Shown here: positions 8,236 through 16,993 of the stretch, piece after piece
How positions within the stretch are numbered: position 1 is the stretch's first letter
Layout: every line of letters starts with the position of its first letter
NCBI RefSeq assembly: GCF_001949125.1
Contig: NZ_MSTI01000066.1
Coordinates: 62,001-126,000, forward strand
Direction: 5' to 3'
Length of the DNA stretch: 64,000 nucleotides
From: Deinococcus marmoris
GTDB lineage: Bacteria; Deinococcota; Deinococci; Deinococcales; Deinococcaceae
The notes under the pieces: model-generated
The model's input: the letters and a program-made list of their open reading frames with translations, nothing else
What the model was told of the DNA's origin: nothing
Database searches by the model: none
Position numbers and translations under genes: made by a program

Positions 8236-9580
8236 GTGGGGCGTCCTCGCCCGTGAAATCGTCCAGTTTCAGCCCCTCGGCCCGACTTGAGGACAGGGCC
8301 TGGGCAAAGGCGGCGTGGCCGTTCTCGCCCCATTTGACCTCAACGTGGCGCAGCGTCACCCCTGAAGCGCCGTCTACCAGAACGCCGTGGGTGGGACCGT
8401 CCATCAGGGTCTGGGCGGGCCGGAAATCTTGCTGCCCGATGGGATATGCGCCCTTCCAGACGTCCACCTCCACCCGCACGTTGTCCAGCACCACGTCCTG
8501 CACGTCGCCCGCGTCCTCGGAGTACAGGATGACGCCGTTCTCACCACGCGCCAGGATGTTCTGGAAGCGCAGGTGGCGGATGGGTCCCACGCCCGCCTCC
8601 CGGCTGCGCGGTGTGCAGGCCACGTAAATCGGCTCGCCGCGCCCCCACCAGTGATCGTCGTACAGCCGCGTTTCAATGGTCAGGCCCGTGAACAGCACAT
8701 TTTCCACACCGCCGGGATCAACGCACTGCACGCCCACCCCCCGGTGAGAGTCGCGGATCACACTGTTGCTGAACACGATGTTGCGAACCGGACTCCAGCA
8801 CTCGCTGCCGATCTTGAAGGCGCAACTGACGCTTTGCAGCACGCAGTTGGTCACCAGGATGTCCTCGCAGGCCCCGTAAACGGCGGTGGCCCGGCTGCAC
8901 TTGAAACAGATGGCGTCGTCGCCCGCCACGACGTCGCAGTCACTGATTCGCACCCGTTTGCAGCGGTCAAGATCAATGCCGTCGTTGTTGGGAACCTTGG
9001 GATCGTTGTGCAGCCGCAAGCGGGAGATGTTCACGTCCTCGCAGCCGGTCAGGCGCAGCGTCCAGTACGCGCCGTCGCGGATGCTGATGCCCTCCACGTC
9101 CAGCCGCACGCAGCCGATCAGGTGCAGGGTGTAGGGCCGCGCCCGGTACTGGTCCTCGCCGGGGGGGCCGCGCATCTCGTAGATGGTGCCCAGATCGGTG
9201 TCCACAAAGGCGCGTCCGTGGCCGTCGATCACGCCGCCGCCCGTGATACTCAGGTCATGCGCCTCAAAGGCCGTGAGCCACGCGCGGCGCGACAGTTCGG
9301 TGTCGGTGTCGATCAGGCCGCCGCTGATAACGTCGCTGAAGTGTTCGGGCGAATAGTCGGCGTAATCGGGGCTGGCGAGCAGCGTCGCGCCGCGCTGCAC
9401 CCGGAACTCGGTCTGGCCGCGCAATTGCAACGAGCCGCTGAGGTAGGTATGTCCAGCGGGCAGCAGCACTGTGCCGCCCCCCGCCGCATGGCAAGCGTCA
9501 ATTGCGGCCTGAATGGCGGGGGCGTCGTTGGTCTGGCCGTCGCCGACTGCGCCGTAGGTGAGGACATCGTAAGTAGACAT
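8228..9580 (-). CDS. Glycoside hydrolase family 28-type (polygalacturonase-fold) enzyme
   Basis: A 450-aa right-handed beta-helix protein. The N-terminal pectate-lyase-like entry is YDVLTYGAVGDGQTNDAPAI. The GH28 core reads NNDGIDLDRC then VAGDDAICFK, matching the conserved catalytic aspartates, followed by AFKIGSE. I chose the start at 9580 because GGAGG lies 4 nt before it; the open frame extends to 9637 without a better ribosome site. No signal peptide is seen. GH28 members cleave galacturonans, rhamnogalacturonans or other uronide linkages; the exact bond here is unknown. It is part of the 12-gene operon. Confidence 0.82.
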   Translation of the reverse strand: MSTYDVLTYGAVGDGQTNDAPAIQAAIDACHAAGGGTVLLPAGHTYLSGSLQLRGQTEFRVQRGATLLASPDYADYSPEHFSDVISGGLIDTDTELSRRAWLTAFEAHDLSITGGGVIDGHGRAFVDTDLGTIYEMRGPPGEDQYRARPYTLHLIGCVRLDVEGISIRDGAYWTLRLTGCEDVNISRLRLHNDPKVPNNDGIDLDRCKRVRISDCDVVAGDDAICFKCSRATAVYGACEDILVTNCVLQSVSCAFKIGSECWSPVRNIVFSNSVIRDSHRGVGVQCVDPGGVENVLFTGLTIETRLYDDHWWGRGEPIYVACTPRSREAGVGPIRHLRFQNILARGENGVILYSEDAGDVQDVVLDNVRVEVDVWKGAYPIGQQDFRPAQTLMDGPTHGVLVDGASGVTLRHVEVKWGENGHAAFAQALSSSRAEGLKLDDFTGEDAPHA

Positions 9581-9690
9581 GGGGCCTCCAGCTTGAGAAG
9601 AATGGATTCTGGACATGGCAGCACGCAGAGTCGGCATCTCCCGTTCAGACGTCCGACTCTTCGCGTTGAGAACATCAGAGACGCCTGCGT

Positions 9691-11481
9691 TTACGGCGTG
9701 CGCGGCTCCCCGACAGGCACAATCTTGACCGCCAGATCCTTGTCAAATGACGGGGCGTTCAGCGTGACACTGCCGCCCTTGACAGCCACCGGAATGACGC
9801 TCAGCCAGACATTTTTCTGCGGGGCGTACCAGTAAGCGGTGTACGCGCCGTCGCTCAGGCCGTCCACTTTCACGGTGGCCTTGTAGCGAATGGGCATGTC
9901 GTATTTCCAGTCCGGCCCGGCCTTTTGCGCGATCAATGCCTTGGAATAAGCGGCATTGGCCTCGCCCGCGTCGTAGGTGCTGGAGCGCAGCCAGATCAGG
10001 GCGCGGGTTTTGCTCTGCAAGGTCAGGGCGGCGGCGTCGGGCGTGCCGACCTCGGCGTCCTGCCCGGTCATCAGGCCCAGATTCTCGCCCTTCAGGAAGT
10101 CGGCCAGCCCCTTGTACTGCGGCCACTGGTTCTGTGGGTCCACGAAGGTGTCCCACCACCAGTACATCCCGCTGCTGGCGTAGCCTGCAAAGGGTGCGGC
10201 CCAGATGGCGTTGTGAAAGTGAATCTCGTCGCGGATCAGCGGCTCGCCCGTCCCGTTGGCCGAATAACCCACCTCGGCCAGCAGCACCGGTTTGTTCGGC
10301 GCGGTCTCGATAAAAGATTCAATATCCCGGCGGCCCCACACCAGCGGATCGCGGCCCGCGTAATCGTGCTGCTGCGAGAAGTCAATTTCCGGCAGCTTCC
10401 ACAGGTCAGACGTACCGCCGTAAGCGTAGCTGCTGCTGATCAGGTGGTTGTACGGGTCATAGCTCTTGAGAACCCCGGTCATCTCCTTGATCCACGGCTT
10501 CAGGTCCCCGTCGCTGATCGGCGTCCAGTTGACCTCGTTCCACCATTCCCAGGCAAACAGGTTGGGCTGGGCGGCGTAGCGGGCGGCGATGTACCGCAGC
10601 CGCCGCTTGAACAGGTCTCTGGCCTGCGGGTTGGTCACGAAGTCGCCGGGCAACTTCAGCGGGCCACCGTTGGCCGCGTTGTAGGGGTTGCTCGCCCATT
10701 CGGGGTTGACGGTGGTGCTGAACGCGCCGTGGTAGAGCAGCACCAGCTCAATGTTGACGCCGCGTTCGCGGGCCATTTCAAACATCTGCTCCAGCATCCA
10801 TGCCTGGAGCTGCCGCCCGCCGTAATTGCCCAGGCCGGTGTCCTTGCCCTCCACCCCGAAGCCCCAATCGGCCATCCACACGCGGGCGATGGTGCCGCCG
10901 TTCTTGGACAGTTGGGTCAGCCAGCGCTCGTAGCTGTCCAGCGTGGAGCCGATGGTTCCCGGCTGCTCGCTGGCCCAGCCCAGGTTGAGGCCGATGGGGA
11001 AGTAAAACTGCTGGGTTTTGCCGTTGTCGTGCGCGAAATAACGCGGATTCTGCTTGTCAATCCGCACAAATCCCGGCGAGTCGGAGGCCGCCACGTTGAA
11101 GGTCAGCGGCGCACTCTTGAGGCCGGGCTTGGTGAAAGCCGCGCTGGCCGTCCATTTCCCCACCGAGGTGGGCGTGAAGCGCACCCGCCAGCCTGCGGTC
11201 CCCTTGGGCTTCAGCGTGGCGCGGTCAAAGTCCTGGTACCAGAACGCCGGAACGGTCATGGTCTTCCCGGCGGGGGAGGTAAAGCTCACGTCCAGTTGCG
11301 CCTGCGCGGGGTCATACGGGTTGGCGAAGGTGCCGTCCGTTGTCAGGGCCATATCCAGAGGCTCAAAGGTGCGGGCCGCCGCCGTGGGCGCAGTCAGGCT
11401 GAGTTTGGTGGGCGCTGTCCCGGTTTGCGCGGCGGCAAACACCGAGAGCGAAAGTCCCAGCGCCAGGAGACCGCGCCTCAT
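9691..11481 (-). CDS. Secreted DUF5060-type cellulase-fold glycoside hydrolase
   Basis: A 596-aa protein. It has a Sec signal peptide (MRRGLLALGLSLSVFAAAQ, cleavage after about residue 19). An N-terminal beta-sandwich follows, whose pattern fits DUF5060 (FANPYDPAQAQLDVSFTSP). Then comes a TIM barrel with the candidate acid/base Glu in FAWEWWNEVNWT and the nucleophile Glu in VLLAEVGY. The start at 11481 puts the signal peptide at the N-terminus; the in-frame start at 11520 would bury it. This is the only clearly exported hydrolase of the operon, so it probably makes the first cuts in the external polymer before import of fragments. Confidence 0.8.
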   Translation of the reverse strand: MRRGLLALGLSLSVFAAAQTGTAPTKLSLTAPTAAARTFEPLDMALTTDGTFANPYDPAQAQLDVSFTSPAGKTMTVPAFWYQDFDRATLKPKGTAGWRVRFTPTSVGKWTASAAFTKPGLKSAPLTFNVAASDSPGFVRIDKQNPRYFAHDNGKTQQFYFPIGLNLGWASEQPGTIGSTLDSYERWLTQLSKNGGTIARVWMADWGFGVEGKDTGLGNYGGRQLQAWMLEQMFEMARERGVNIELVLLYHGAFSTTVNPEWASNPYNAANGGPLKLPGDFVTNPQARDLFKRRLRYIAARYAAQPNLFAWEWWNEVNWTPISDGDLKPWIKEMTGVLKSYDPYNHLISSSYAYGGTSDLWKLPEIDFSQQHDYAGRDPLVWGRRDIESFIETAPNKPVLLAEVGYSANGTGEPLIRDEIHFHNAIWAAPFAGYASSGMYWWWDTFVDPQNQWPQYKGLADFLKGENLGLMTGQDAEVGTPDAAALTLQSKTRALIWLRSSTYDAGEANAAYSKALIAQKAGPDWKYDMPIRYKATVKVDGLSDGAYTAYWYAPQKNVWLSVIPVAVKGGSVTLNAPSFDKDLAVKIVPVGEPRTP

Positions 11482-11512
11482 CAACGCACCCTGATTCGTT
11501 TTAGAGCGGTCA

Positions 11513-13159
11513 TCAGTCATCTCCCGCCACGGCCTCTGGCTGTCTGGCCTGCTGGGCTATGGTCTTGACGCTTGCCAGCAGCGCCCTGTAAATCGGCTCC
11601 ACCTCCGCCGGACTCTGTGCCAGTGCCTCTAACGGGTAGAGAAGCAAGTCGCGGTTGCCAGTCCTGACCCACAGCGGGCGTCCCCCCTCGTCGCTGCCGA
11701 TCAATTCGGCGTCGCCCAGTTGCTCGGGGTCCAGCAGCAGCGGCGTCGTCGCCAGCGCGTTGGCGTGGGCGGGCAGCGGCCAGCGTTCCCCATTCGCCAC
11801 CAGTTCCGTGGGGGCCGTCTCAGACAGGCCGTAGCGGTTGTGCGGCAGCGCCCCGAAGAACGCCCCGGCGTCATGCACCCAGGCCCCGGTGTGAATGTCC
11901 AGCGCCCCGTGAAAATAGCTGTAGATCACGCGCCCGGCGTGTTCGGCCAGCTTCCCCCAGGTGGGGGCCAGCAGTTTCTGGGTAGACGGCACCAGCAGAA
12001 TGTCGGGCACCTCCACCGTTCCCGCCAGGAATTCATTCTCCGGCACGATGCGCGGCAGGTAGCCCAGATTCCTCAGCGCCGCGTAGCTGTTGCGCAGCGC
12101 CCGCTTCACGTAGTCGCGGTCATCCCAGGAAAAGGGGTAGCGTTCCGGCAGAAAGGACGTGACCAGCAGGCCCACTTCCGGCAGTTCCGGCAACGGAGCC
12201 CTGACCGCCTCGCGCAGCGCCGCCGCCGCCAGCTTGGGCGTGCGGTCAGCATTCAGCAGGCCGAATCTCAGCTCAAAGCCGTGGTGGAAGTAGGGCAGAT
12301 CGTGGATCAGGTCAAAGTCCAGCCCGCACCACCAGCAGATGTGGCTGGCTCCCTGCAAACGCGCCTCTGTCGCCACCCGGCCCGCGAATTCGGCGATCTG
12401 GGCTTCCCCGAAGGTGTTCTGCGAGGCCCCGTATTCCTCCAGCCACACGCCGCGCCCGTGGGCCAGCGCCGAGGCTGTTCCCACCGCCAGCCCGTAGGCC
12501 GCGATCTGCCGTCCGGCGTCGGTCTCGGCCATGTACAGGTGCGGCCCCAGAATATCCTGGGCGTGTTCGGGGTCAAAGCCGGTCTCGTCGCCCAGGCAGT
12601 ACCACGCGCCGTCGCCCAGGCTGACCGGCAAGCGTGGCTCCACCTCCGCCAGCACGCCGCACAGCCGCTCGGCCCAGCCGCCCACCGTGGCCTTGGTGCC
12701 GACGCCGCCGTAAATGGGCATCTCGTTGCTCAGTACGTAGGCGGCCAGGGCCGGATGCCCGCCCACCCGCGCCGTCACCTCGCGCAGGTAGAGGGCCTGG
12801 ATGTCCAGCAAACGCGGATCGGCGTAGAGCTGGGTGGGATCGGGGAGCCACGCCGGACTCCAGTTCTCGCCGCTCATGTGGCCGACGAGGAAACTCAGGT
12901 GAACCTTGAGGTCCGCCGCCGTGCAGAGGTCCAGGAACTGCTCCAGTTTGTCCAGCATCTCCGGCTCCACCCGCGAAGGCGTGGGCATGAAGTCCGGCCA
13001 GAACAGGAAGGCCCGCAGGTAATCCACGCCCACGTCTTTCAGGGCGGCCAGATCCAGCTCAATCTCGTGGGGGCGAAAGTCGCGCCACATCTTCGGGCCG
13101 GAGTACGCGGGCCAGTAATTCACGCCCAGCAGGGCGGGCTGGTGGGTGGTCACACTCAT
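11513..13159 (-). CDS. GH5/GH42-like glycoside hydrolase
   Basis: A 548-aa two-domain protein. The N-terminal TIM barrel has a probable acid/base Glu146 (YVLSNEMPIY) and nucleophile Glu242 (GVWLEEYGASQ). The C-terminal part (about residues 320-480) resembles the glutamine-amidotransferase-like trimerisation domain of family 42 beta-galactosidases (LLVTSFLPERYPFSWDDR, then DILLVPSTQKLL). It has no signal peptide. The start overlaps the end of the upstream permease gene by 4 nt. Related enzymes are exo-acting beta-mannosidases or galactosidases; the choice between them is not possible from sequence. Confidence 0.78.
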   Translation of the reverse strand: MSVTTHQPALLGVNYWPAYSGPKMWRDFRPHEIELDLAALKDVGVDYLRAFLFWPDFMPTPSRVEPEMLDKLEQFLDLCTAADLKVHLSFLVGHMSGENWSPAWLPDPTQLYADPRLLDIQALYLREVTARVGGHPALAAYVLSNEMPIYGGVGTKATVGGWAERLCGVLAEVEPRLPVSLGDGAWYCLGDETGFDPEHAQDILGPHLYMAETDAGRQIAAYGLAVGTASALAHGRGVWLEEYGASQNTFGEAQIAEFAGRVATEARLQGASHICWWCGLDFDLIHDLPYFHHGFELRFGLLNADRTPKLAAAALREAVRAPLPELPEVGLLVTSFLPERYPFSWDDRDYVKRALRNSYAALRNLGYLPRIVPENEFLAGTVEVPDILLVPSTQKLLAPTWGKLAEHAGRVIYSYFHGALDIHTGAWVHDAGAFFGALPHNRYGLSETAPTELVANGERWPLPAHANALATTPLLLDPEQLGDAELIGSDEGGRPLWVRTGNRDLLLYPLEALAQSPAEVEPIYRALLASVKTIAQQARQPEAVAGDD

Positions 13160-14046
13160 CCCTTCACACTGCCGACGGTGATGCCGCTCACGAATTGACG
13201 CTGGAACATCAGGAAGAAGATCAGAGTGGGGATGGAGGCCAGCAGCGTGGCGGCCATGATCGGCCCGGCGGCGCGGGGGTCAGAGGTGATGGACCCGGCC
13301 AGCCGTCCCAGGGCCAGCGGCAGGGTAGCGTGGGCGTCGTCGTTGACCACCAGCAGCGGCCACAGGAAGCTGTTCCACTCGCCCAGCGAGACGAAAATTG
13401 CCATCGCGGCCAGAGCAGGGCGCACCAGCGGCAACACGATCTGCCACCACACCCGGATCTCGCCCGCGCCGTCAATGCGGGCGGCGTCAAACAGTTCCTG
13501 CGGCACGCCCCGGATGGACTGGATTAAAAAGAACACCGCGAACGCCTTGGCCAGCCCCGGAATGAGCAGCGCCCAGAAGGTGTTGATCCAGCCCAGGTCG
13601 CGCATGGTCAGGAAGTTGGGAATCAGCGTGACCTGCCAGGGAATCATCATGGAGCCGATGATCAGAAAGAACACGATGCGGCTGCCGGGAAACTTGTGCT
13701 TGGCAATCACGTAGCCCGCCGCCGAGGCCAGAATCAGCGACACCACGGTCACAAAAATGGTGATCGTCAGGCTGTTGACAAAAAAGCTGGCGAAACCCGC
13801 GCCGCTGAAGCGCTGAAAAAGACCCTGAATCGCGTCGGAAGCGGCGGGATCGTATTTCGGATTGTAGAAGTTCGCGGTGGTGGGGTTCTGCACGATCAGC
13901 GTGGGCGGGGCCTTGGTGATCTCGCCCAGCGGTTTGAAGGCGCTGGAGACCATCCAGTAGTACGGAAACAGCACCGTGAGCGCCAGCAGATACAGCGGAA
14001 TCCTTGCCAGTCTCATGGGCCAGGATGATTTCGTTTCACCAACCAT
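13156..14046 (-). CDS. Carbohydrate ABC transporter permease, MalG type
   Basis: A 296-aa inner-membrane permease with about six membrane segments. The cytoplasmic EAA loop appears as ELFDAARIDGAGEIRVWWQI, the site that contacts the ATPase. Family MalG/CUT1 transporters import oligosaccharides. The start at 14046 is preceded by AAGGAG at a 6-nt spacing; the upstream in-frame start at 14094 lacks one. It lies downstream of the MalF-like gene with a 150-nt gap containing a possible stem-loop (about 14069-14097). No ATPase gene exists in the cluster, so a shared MsmK/MalK-type ATPase from elsewhere is required (inference). Confidence 0.93.
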   Translation of the reverse strand: MVGETKSSWPMRLARIPLYLLALTVLFPYYWMVSSAFKPLGEITKAPPTLIVQNPTTANFYNPKYDPAASDAIQGLFQRFSGAGFASFFVNSLTITIFVTVVSLILASAAGYVIAKHKFPGSRIVFFLIIGSMMIPWQVTLIPNFLTMRDLGWINTFWALLIPGLAKAFAVFFLIQSIRGVPQELFDAARIDGAGEIRVWWQIVLPLVRPALAAMAIFVSLGEWNSFLWPLLVVNDDAHATLPLALGRLAGSITSDPRAAGPIMAATLLASIPTLIFFLMFQRQFVSGITVGSVKG

Positions 14047-14196
14047 GTTCGTCTCCTTAAAGCGGTGGGCTGTGGGTGCTGTGCCGTGGCACAAGCACAG
14101 GCAGGGAAGTCAGTGAACGAGAACAGAAAGCGAACAAGACGGAGAGCGAGCAAGAACACAGAATGTATGACTCTTGCCCTGGCCCTCAGTCTTTAA

Positions 14197-15147
14197 TCAG
14201 TCCACCTTCCTCTCGTCGGGATCGCCGATGCGCAGGTTGATCAACGTCAGGATGAACACGATGATGAACAGCACCCAGGCCACCGCCGAGGCGTAGCCGA
14301 GCTGGAAGTGGCTGAAGCCCCGGTCATACAGGTAGCTCACCAGCGTCAGCGCCGAATCCAGCAATCCGCCGGGGCCAGAGACCGTGCCGAACATCACGTA
14401 TGGCTCGTTGAACACCTGGAATGCGCCAATGGTGCCAGTGATCGTCACGTACAGCAGGGTGGGCCTCAGCAGGGGCAGCGTGATCTTCCAGAAGCGGGTG
14501 GAAGCGGTTGCGCCGTCAATCGCGGCGGCCTCGTACAGGTCATTGGGAATGGAGCGCAGGCCCGCCACGAACAGAATCATGGTGCCGCCCATGCCGCCCC
14601 AGACCGCCACGGCGATCAGCACGGGCAGGGTCAGGTTGGGCGTGCCGAGCCAGGAAATCGGCTCCAGCCCGAAGGAGTGGCGGGCCGCATTCAGAACGCC
14701 GTAGCCTTCCGAGTTCAGAATCCATTTCCACACGGCCAGAATGGCAATACCGCCCGCCACCGAGGGCAGGAAGAACACCGCGCGCATAAACTGATCCCAC
14801 GCACGCTGCCCGCCAAAGGCCACCGCCAGCAGCAGGCCCATCGCGGTATTCAGCGCCACCACCGCCACCACGAAAATGGTGGTGTTGCCCAGCGCCTTGT
14901 AAAAGCGCGGGTCCGAGAACAGCTCGGTGTAGTTGCTGATGCCGTTGAGTTTGGGCGGGCTGATGGCATTGAAGTCGGTGAAACTCAGGTACAGCGACTT
15001 GACCACCGGGTACAGCACGAAGGCCGCGAACAGCACCATGAAGGGGGCCAGCATCAGCATGGGCATGGTCATGTCACGCCGGGGCCTGCGCCTGGGCATC
15101 GCCGATCCCAGCATCACCGAGGGAATGGTCGTCGTCTCGTTTCTCAT
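14197..15147 (-). CDS. Carbohydrate ABC transporter permease, MalF type
   Basis: A 316-aa inner-membrane permease with about six predicted membrane helices. The EAA motif is DLYEAAAIDGATASTRFWKI in the cytoplasmic loop. AGGAGG lies 7 nt upstream of the ATG. It pairs with the MalG-type permease downstream and the binding protein upstream to form a CUT1-type sugar importer. The 243-nt gap to the binding-protein gene holds a dispersed repeat and a strong hairpin, an arrangement that could lower permease expression relative to the binding protein. Confidence 0.93.
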   Translation of the reverse strand: MRNETTTIPSVMLGSAMPRRRPRRDMTMPMLMLAPFMVLFAAFVLYPVVKSLYLSFTDFNAISPPKLNGISNYTELFSDPRFYKALGNTTIFVVAVVALNTAMGLLLAVAFGGQRAWDQFMRAVFFLPSVAGGIAILAVWKWILNSEGYGVLNAARHSFGLEPISWLGTPNLTLPVLIAVAVWGGMGGTMILFVAGLRSIPNDLYEAAAIDGATASTRFWKITLPLLRPTLLYVTITGTIGAFQVFNEPYVMFGTVSGPGGLLDSALTLVSYLYDRGFSHFQLGYASAVAWVLFIIVFILTLINLRIGDPDERKVD

Positions 15148-15182
15148 CTTGCCGCCTCCTGAGGGGGAAACCTACCGATCAT

Positions 15183-15315
15183 ACGGACTCCGATTGAAAG
15201 GTGTTGAGAACACCTGGAAATCCGAACGGAGTGAGTGGGAGAAAAACGGGTTCCGGGCATGGAGTGCGGGAATCGGCACTGTCCCGATTTCTGCGCGAAA
15301 CAGACGGAATCCGTC
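15183..15315 (+). repeat. Dispersed repeat copy B (MITE-like, ~133 bp)
   Basis: This is the best-preserved copy. It starts at ACGGACTCCG and ends at ACGGAATCCGT, forming imperfect terminal inverted repeats. Inside are the hairpin GGTGTTGAGAACACC and a second palindrome around AATCGGCACTGTCCCGATT. It lies between the binding-protein gene and the first permease gene, within the transcript of the sugar operon. Confidence 0.8.
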
Positions 15316-15328
15316 TCAGCCGCACAAA

Positions 15329-15366
15329 CAGCGGGAAGCGCCCCTACCCTCTGGTGCTTCCCGCTG
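15329..15366 (-). terminator. Intra-operon hairpin, possible partial terminator
   Basis: A perfect 11-bp stem (CAGCGGGAAGC / GCTTCCCGCTG) with a 16-nt loop lies 24 nt after the stop codon of the binding-protein gene. On the minus strand it is followed by only a short T tract (TTTGTG). Hairpins at this position in maltose-type operons protect the binding-protein mRNA or attenuate the permease genes; the same role is inferred here. Confidence 0.55.
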
Positions 15367-15390
15367 GCCTGCCAGCTTCCCGGCGCGCGC

Positions 15391-16650
15391 TTACTTCTTG
15401 AGGTTGGCGTCCATGGCGGCGGCCACCTGATCCAGCGCCTTTTTGGGGTCAACCTTGTTCAGAATGACCGACTGCAAGGCCTTGACCATATCGGCGTTGC
15501 TGGCTTCCCAGCCCTTGCAGTTGGGCGGGCCAGCGCCTTCCTTGAGCTGCGCGATCAGGGCCTTGCTCTGATCGGCGGGCAGCCCGAGGGCCTTGGAGAA
15601 TTCGGCAACGGGCGGGATGAAATAGAGTCCCTGCTTGCGGGCATTGGATACCAGCGCGTCCGACACCTTGGCCGTGTACAGCGTCTTGAGGAAGTCGGCG
15701 GCGGCGTCTGCGTTCTTGGAGTACGCCATGATGCCGATGACTGTGCCGCCCAGGAAGCTGGTGCGCTTGCCGGTGGGGCCAGCGGGCAGCGGGCTGATGG
15801 CCCATTTTCCCTTCATCTTGGGGTAGGTGATGTCAAAGTTAAAGGTGTTGTACGACGTTCCCAGAGGGTAATTGCCGTTGTCCAGGCCGCCGCCCAGATC
15901 GGGGCTGTTGTCGGTGGGCAGCTTGTATTTGGTGTAAAAATCGCGGTAAAAGGTCAGGGCCTTGACGCCCGCCGCGCTGTTGACGGTGGCCTTGGTGCAG
16001 CCCTTGTCGTACAGGCTGCCGCCTGCCTGGTACAGGTACGGGAAGTAGCCGATCCAGTCCAGGTTGCCCCACTGAATCATGAAGCCCTTCTTGCCCTTGG
16101 CCTGTAACTTGTCGATGGCGCTGGTGAGCTGCTCCCACGTCTGGGGGTTGCCGTTGATGCCCGCCGCTTTCAGCAGATCGGGGCGTGAGAACTGCAATTG
16201 CACGGTCAGGTTGAAGGGCGCGGCGTAAAGCTGGTTGTCGGTGGTCACGACCGAGGCGAGCAGGCCGGGAATGGCTTCGGCCTTGACCAGCTTGTCCAGC
16301 GCCGGGTACTGCTTGGTCAGGTTGACCATGCCGCCCAGGTTGCCCAGTTCGATGCCCCACGACAGGCCCCCGGTGATGATGTCCGGTCCCTGCCGCGCCG
16401 CCGCCGCCGTCAGAATCTTGGTGTGGGAGTCGCCCCAGGGGATGGCCTGGAGGTCAAAGGTGACGTTGGGGTGGGCCTTGGTGTACAGGTCGGTGGCCGT
16501 CTTCATGATGGTGGCCGCCGTGGGGTCGCCGGTCAGCCAGACGACCAACTTGGTGGGGGCCTGGGCCGAGGCCAGACCGCTGAGCAGCAGGCCGCCGGTC
16601 ACGGTGGCGAGCAGGGTGCGGGCCAGTGCTTTGGTATGCAGTGCTTTCAT
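15391..16650 (-). CDS. Extracellular sugar-binding protein of ABC importer
   Basis: A 419-aa family 1 solute-binding protein. It has a Sec signal peptide (GGLLLSGLASAQA, cleavage near residue 30) without a lipobox. The mature part starts TKLVVWLTGDP and continues GPDIITGGLSWGIELGN, typical of MalE-like oligosaccharide receptors. It is the first gene of the operon, behind a sigma-70-like promoter and a palindromic operator about 220-270 nt upstream. It would capture oligosaccharides released outside and hand them to the two permeases. Confidence 0.93.
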   Translation of the reverse strand: MKALHTKALARTLLATVTGGLLLSGLASAQAPTKLVVWLTGDPTAATIMKTATDLYTKAHPNVTFDLQAIPWGDSHTKILTAAAARQGPDIITGGLSWGIELGNLGGMVNLTKQYPALDKLVKAEAIPGLLASVVTTDNQLYAAPFNLTVQLQFSRPDLLKAAGINGNPQTWEQLTSAIDKLQAKGKKGFMIQWGNLDWIGYFPYLYQAGGSLYDKGCTKATVNSAAGVKALTFYRDFYTKYKLPTDNSPDLGGGLDNGNYPLGTSYNTFNFDITYPKMKGKWAISPLPAGPTGKRTSFLGGTVIGIMAYSKNADAAADFLKTLYTAKVSDALVSNARKQGLYFIPPVAEFSKALGLPADQSKALIAQLKEGAGPPNCKGWEASNADMVKALQSVILNKVDPKKALDQVAAAMDANLKK

Positions 16651-16750
16651 GTGAACTCCTTTGGAAAGGGTGGAGCAATGTGAATTCGGATGGGGTGCAA
16701 TGGGCAGGCGGGTAGAGCTTGGAAAATCAGGGTTGGGTCTCGTGAACTCG

Positions 16751-16811
16751 TCGGCTTTTTCTGGATCGGCTTTTTCTGGATCGGCTTCTTGCTGGATCGG
16801 CTTTTTCTGGG
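16751..16811. repeat. Four tandem 15-16 bp units in the operon leader
   Basis: The unit TCGGCTTTTTCTGGA is repeated exactly twice, then once with changes (16 nt), then once with a last-base change. It sits in the transcribed leader of the sugar importer operon, between the promoter (16891-16919) and the binding-protein start (16650). On the minus strand the units give short A-rich segments. The rest of the 16651-16993 gap holds the promoter and operator described separately. Confidence 0.7.
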
Positions 16812-16872
16812 CGTCCTCCCTCTTTTGGGCTGCGGCGGATCACAGACTGATCCCGCTCTTTCCCTCTTGAAC

Positions 16873-16889
16873 TTGTTTTTTAGTAAAAA
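16873..16889. promoter_or_regulatory. Palindromic operator, copy 1 (probable LacI-family site)
   Basis: The 17-nt string TTGTTTTTTAGTAAAAA is identical to the one at 19518-19534. Its core TTTTTA-G-TAAAAA is a perfect 6-1-6 inverted repeat. It begins 1 nt downstream of the -10 box of the minus-strand importer promoter, a position where a bound repressor blocks initiation. One or both LacI-family regulators encoded next door are the obvious candidates to bind it. Confidence 0.7.
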
Positions 16890-16890
16890 T

Positions 16891-16919
16891 ATCGTAAGCC
16901 GAACTTCGGGCAATGTCAA
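16891..16919 (-). promoter_or_regulatory. Promoter of the polysaccharide-utilisation operon
   Basis: On the minus strand TTGACA (16919-16914) is followed by a 17-nt spacer and TACGAT (16896-16891). This is a good sigma-70-type promoter for the 12-gene operon, with the palindromic operator directly downstream. Confidence 0.7.
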
Positions 16920-16981
16920 GCGGCTCGGTCAGGCCGGGTCAAGCGCGCACGCCTGGCCAGGAAAACGGTGGCTGGGACCGC

Positions 16982-16987
16982 TATACT
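16982..16987 (+). promoter_or_regulatory. -10 box of a leaderless promoter (LacI with two HTH)
   Basis: TATACT lies 6 nt before the ATG at 16994. There is no ribosome site between them and no good -35 hexamer at 17 nt. Confidence 0.6.
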
Positions 16988-16993
16988 GGTGTA

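Noticed and set aside
16647..16919. 90-codon minus-strand ORF with KKPIQ repeats
   Set aside because: It only translates the tandem 15-mers of the operon leader and crosses the promoter.
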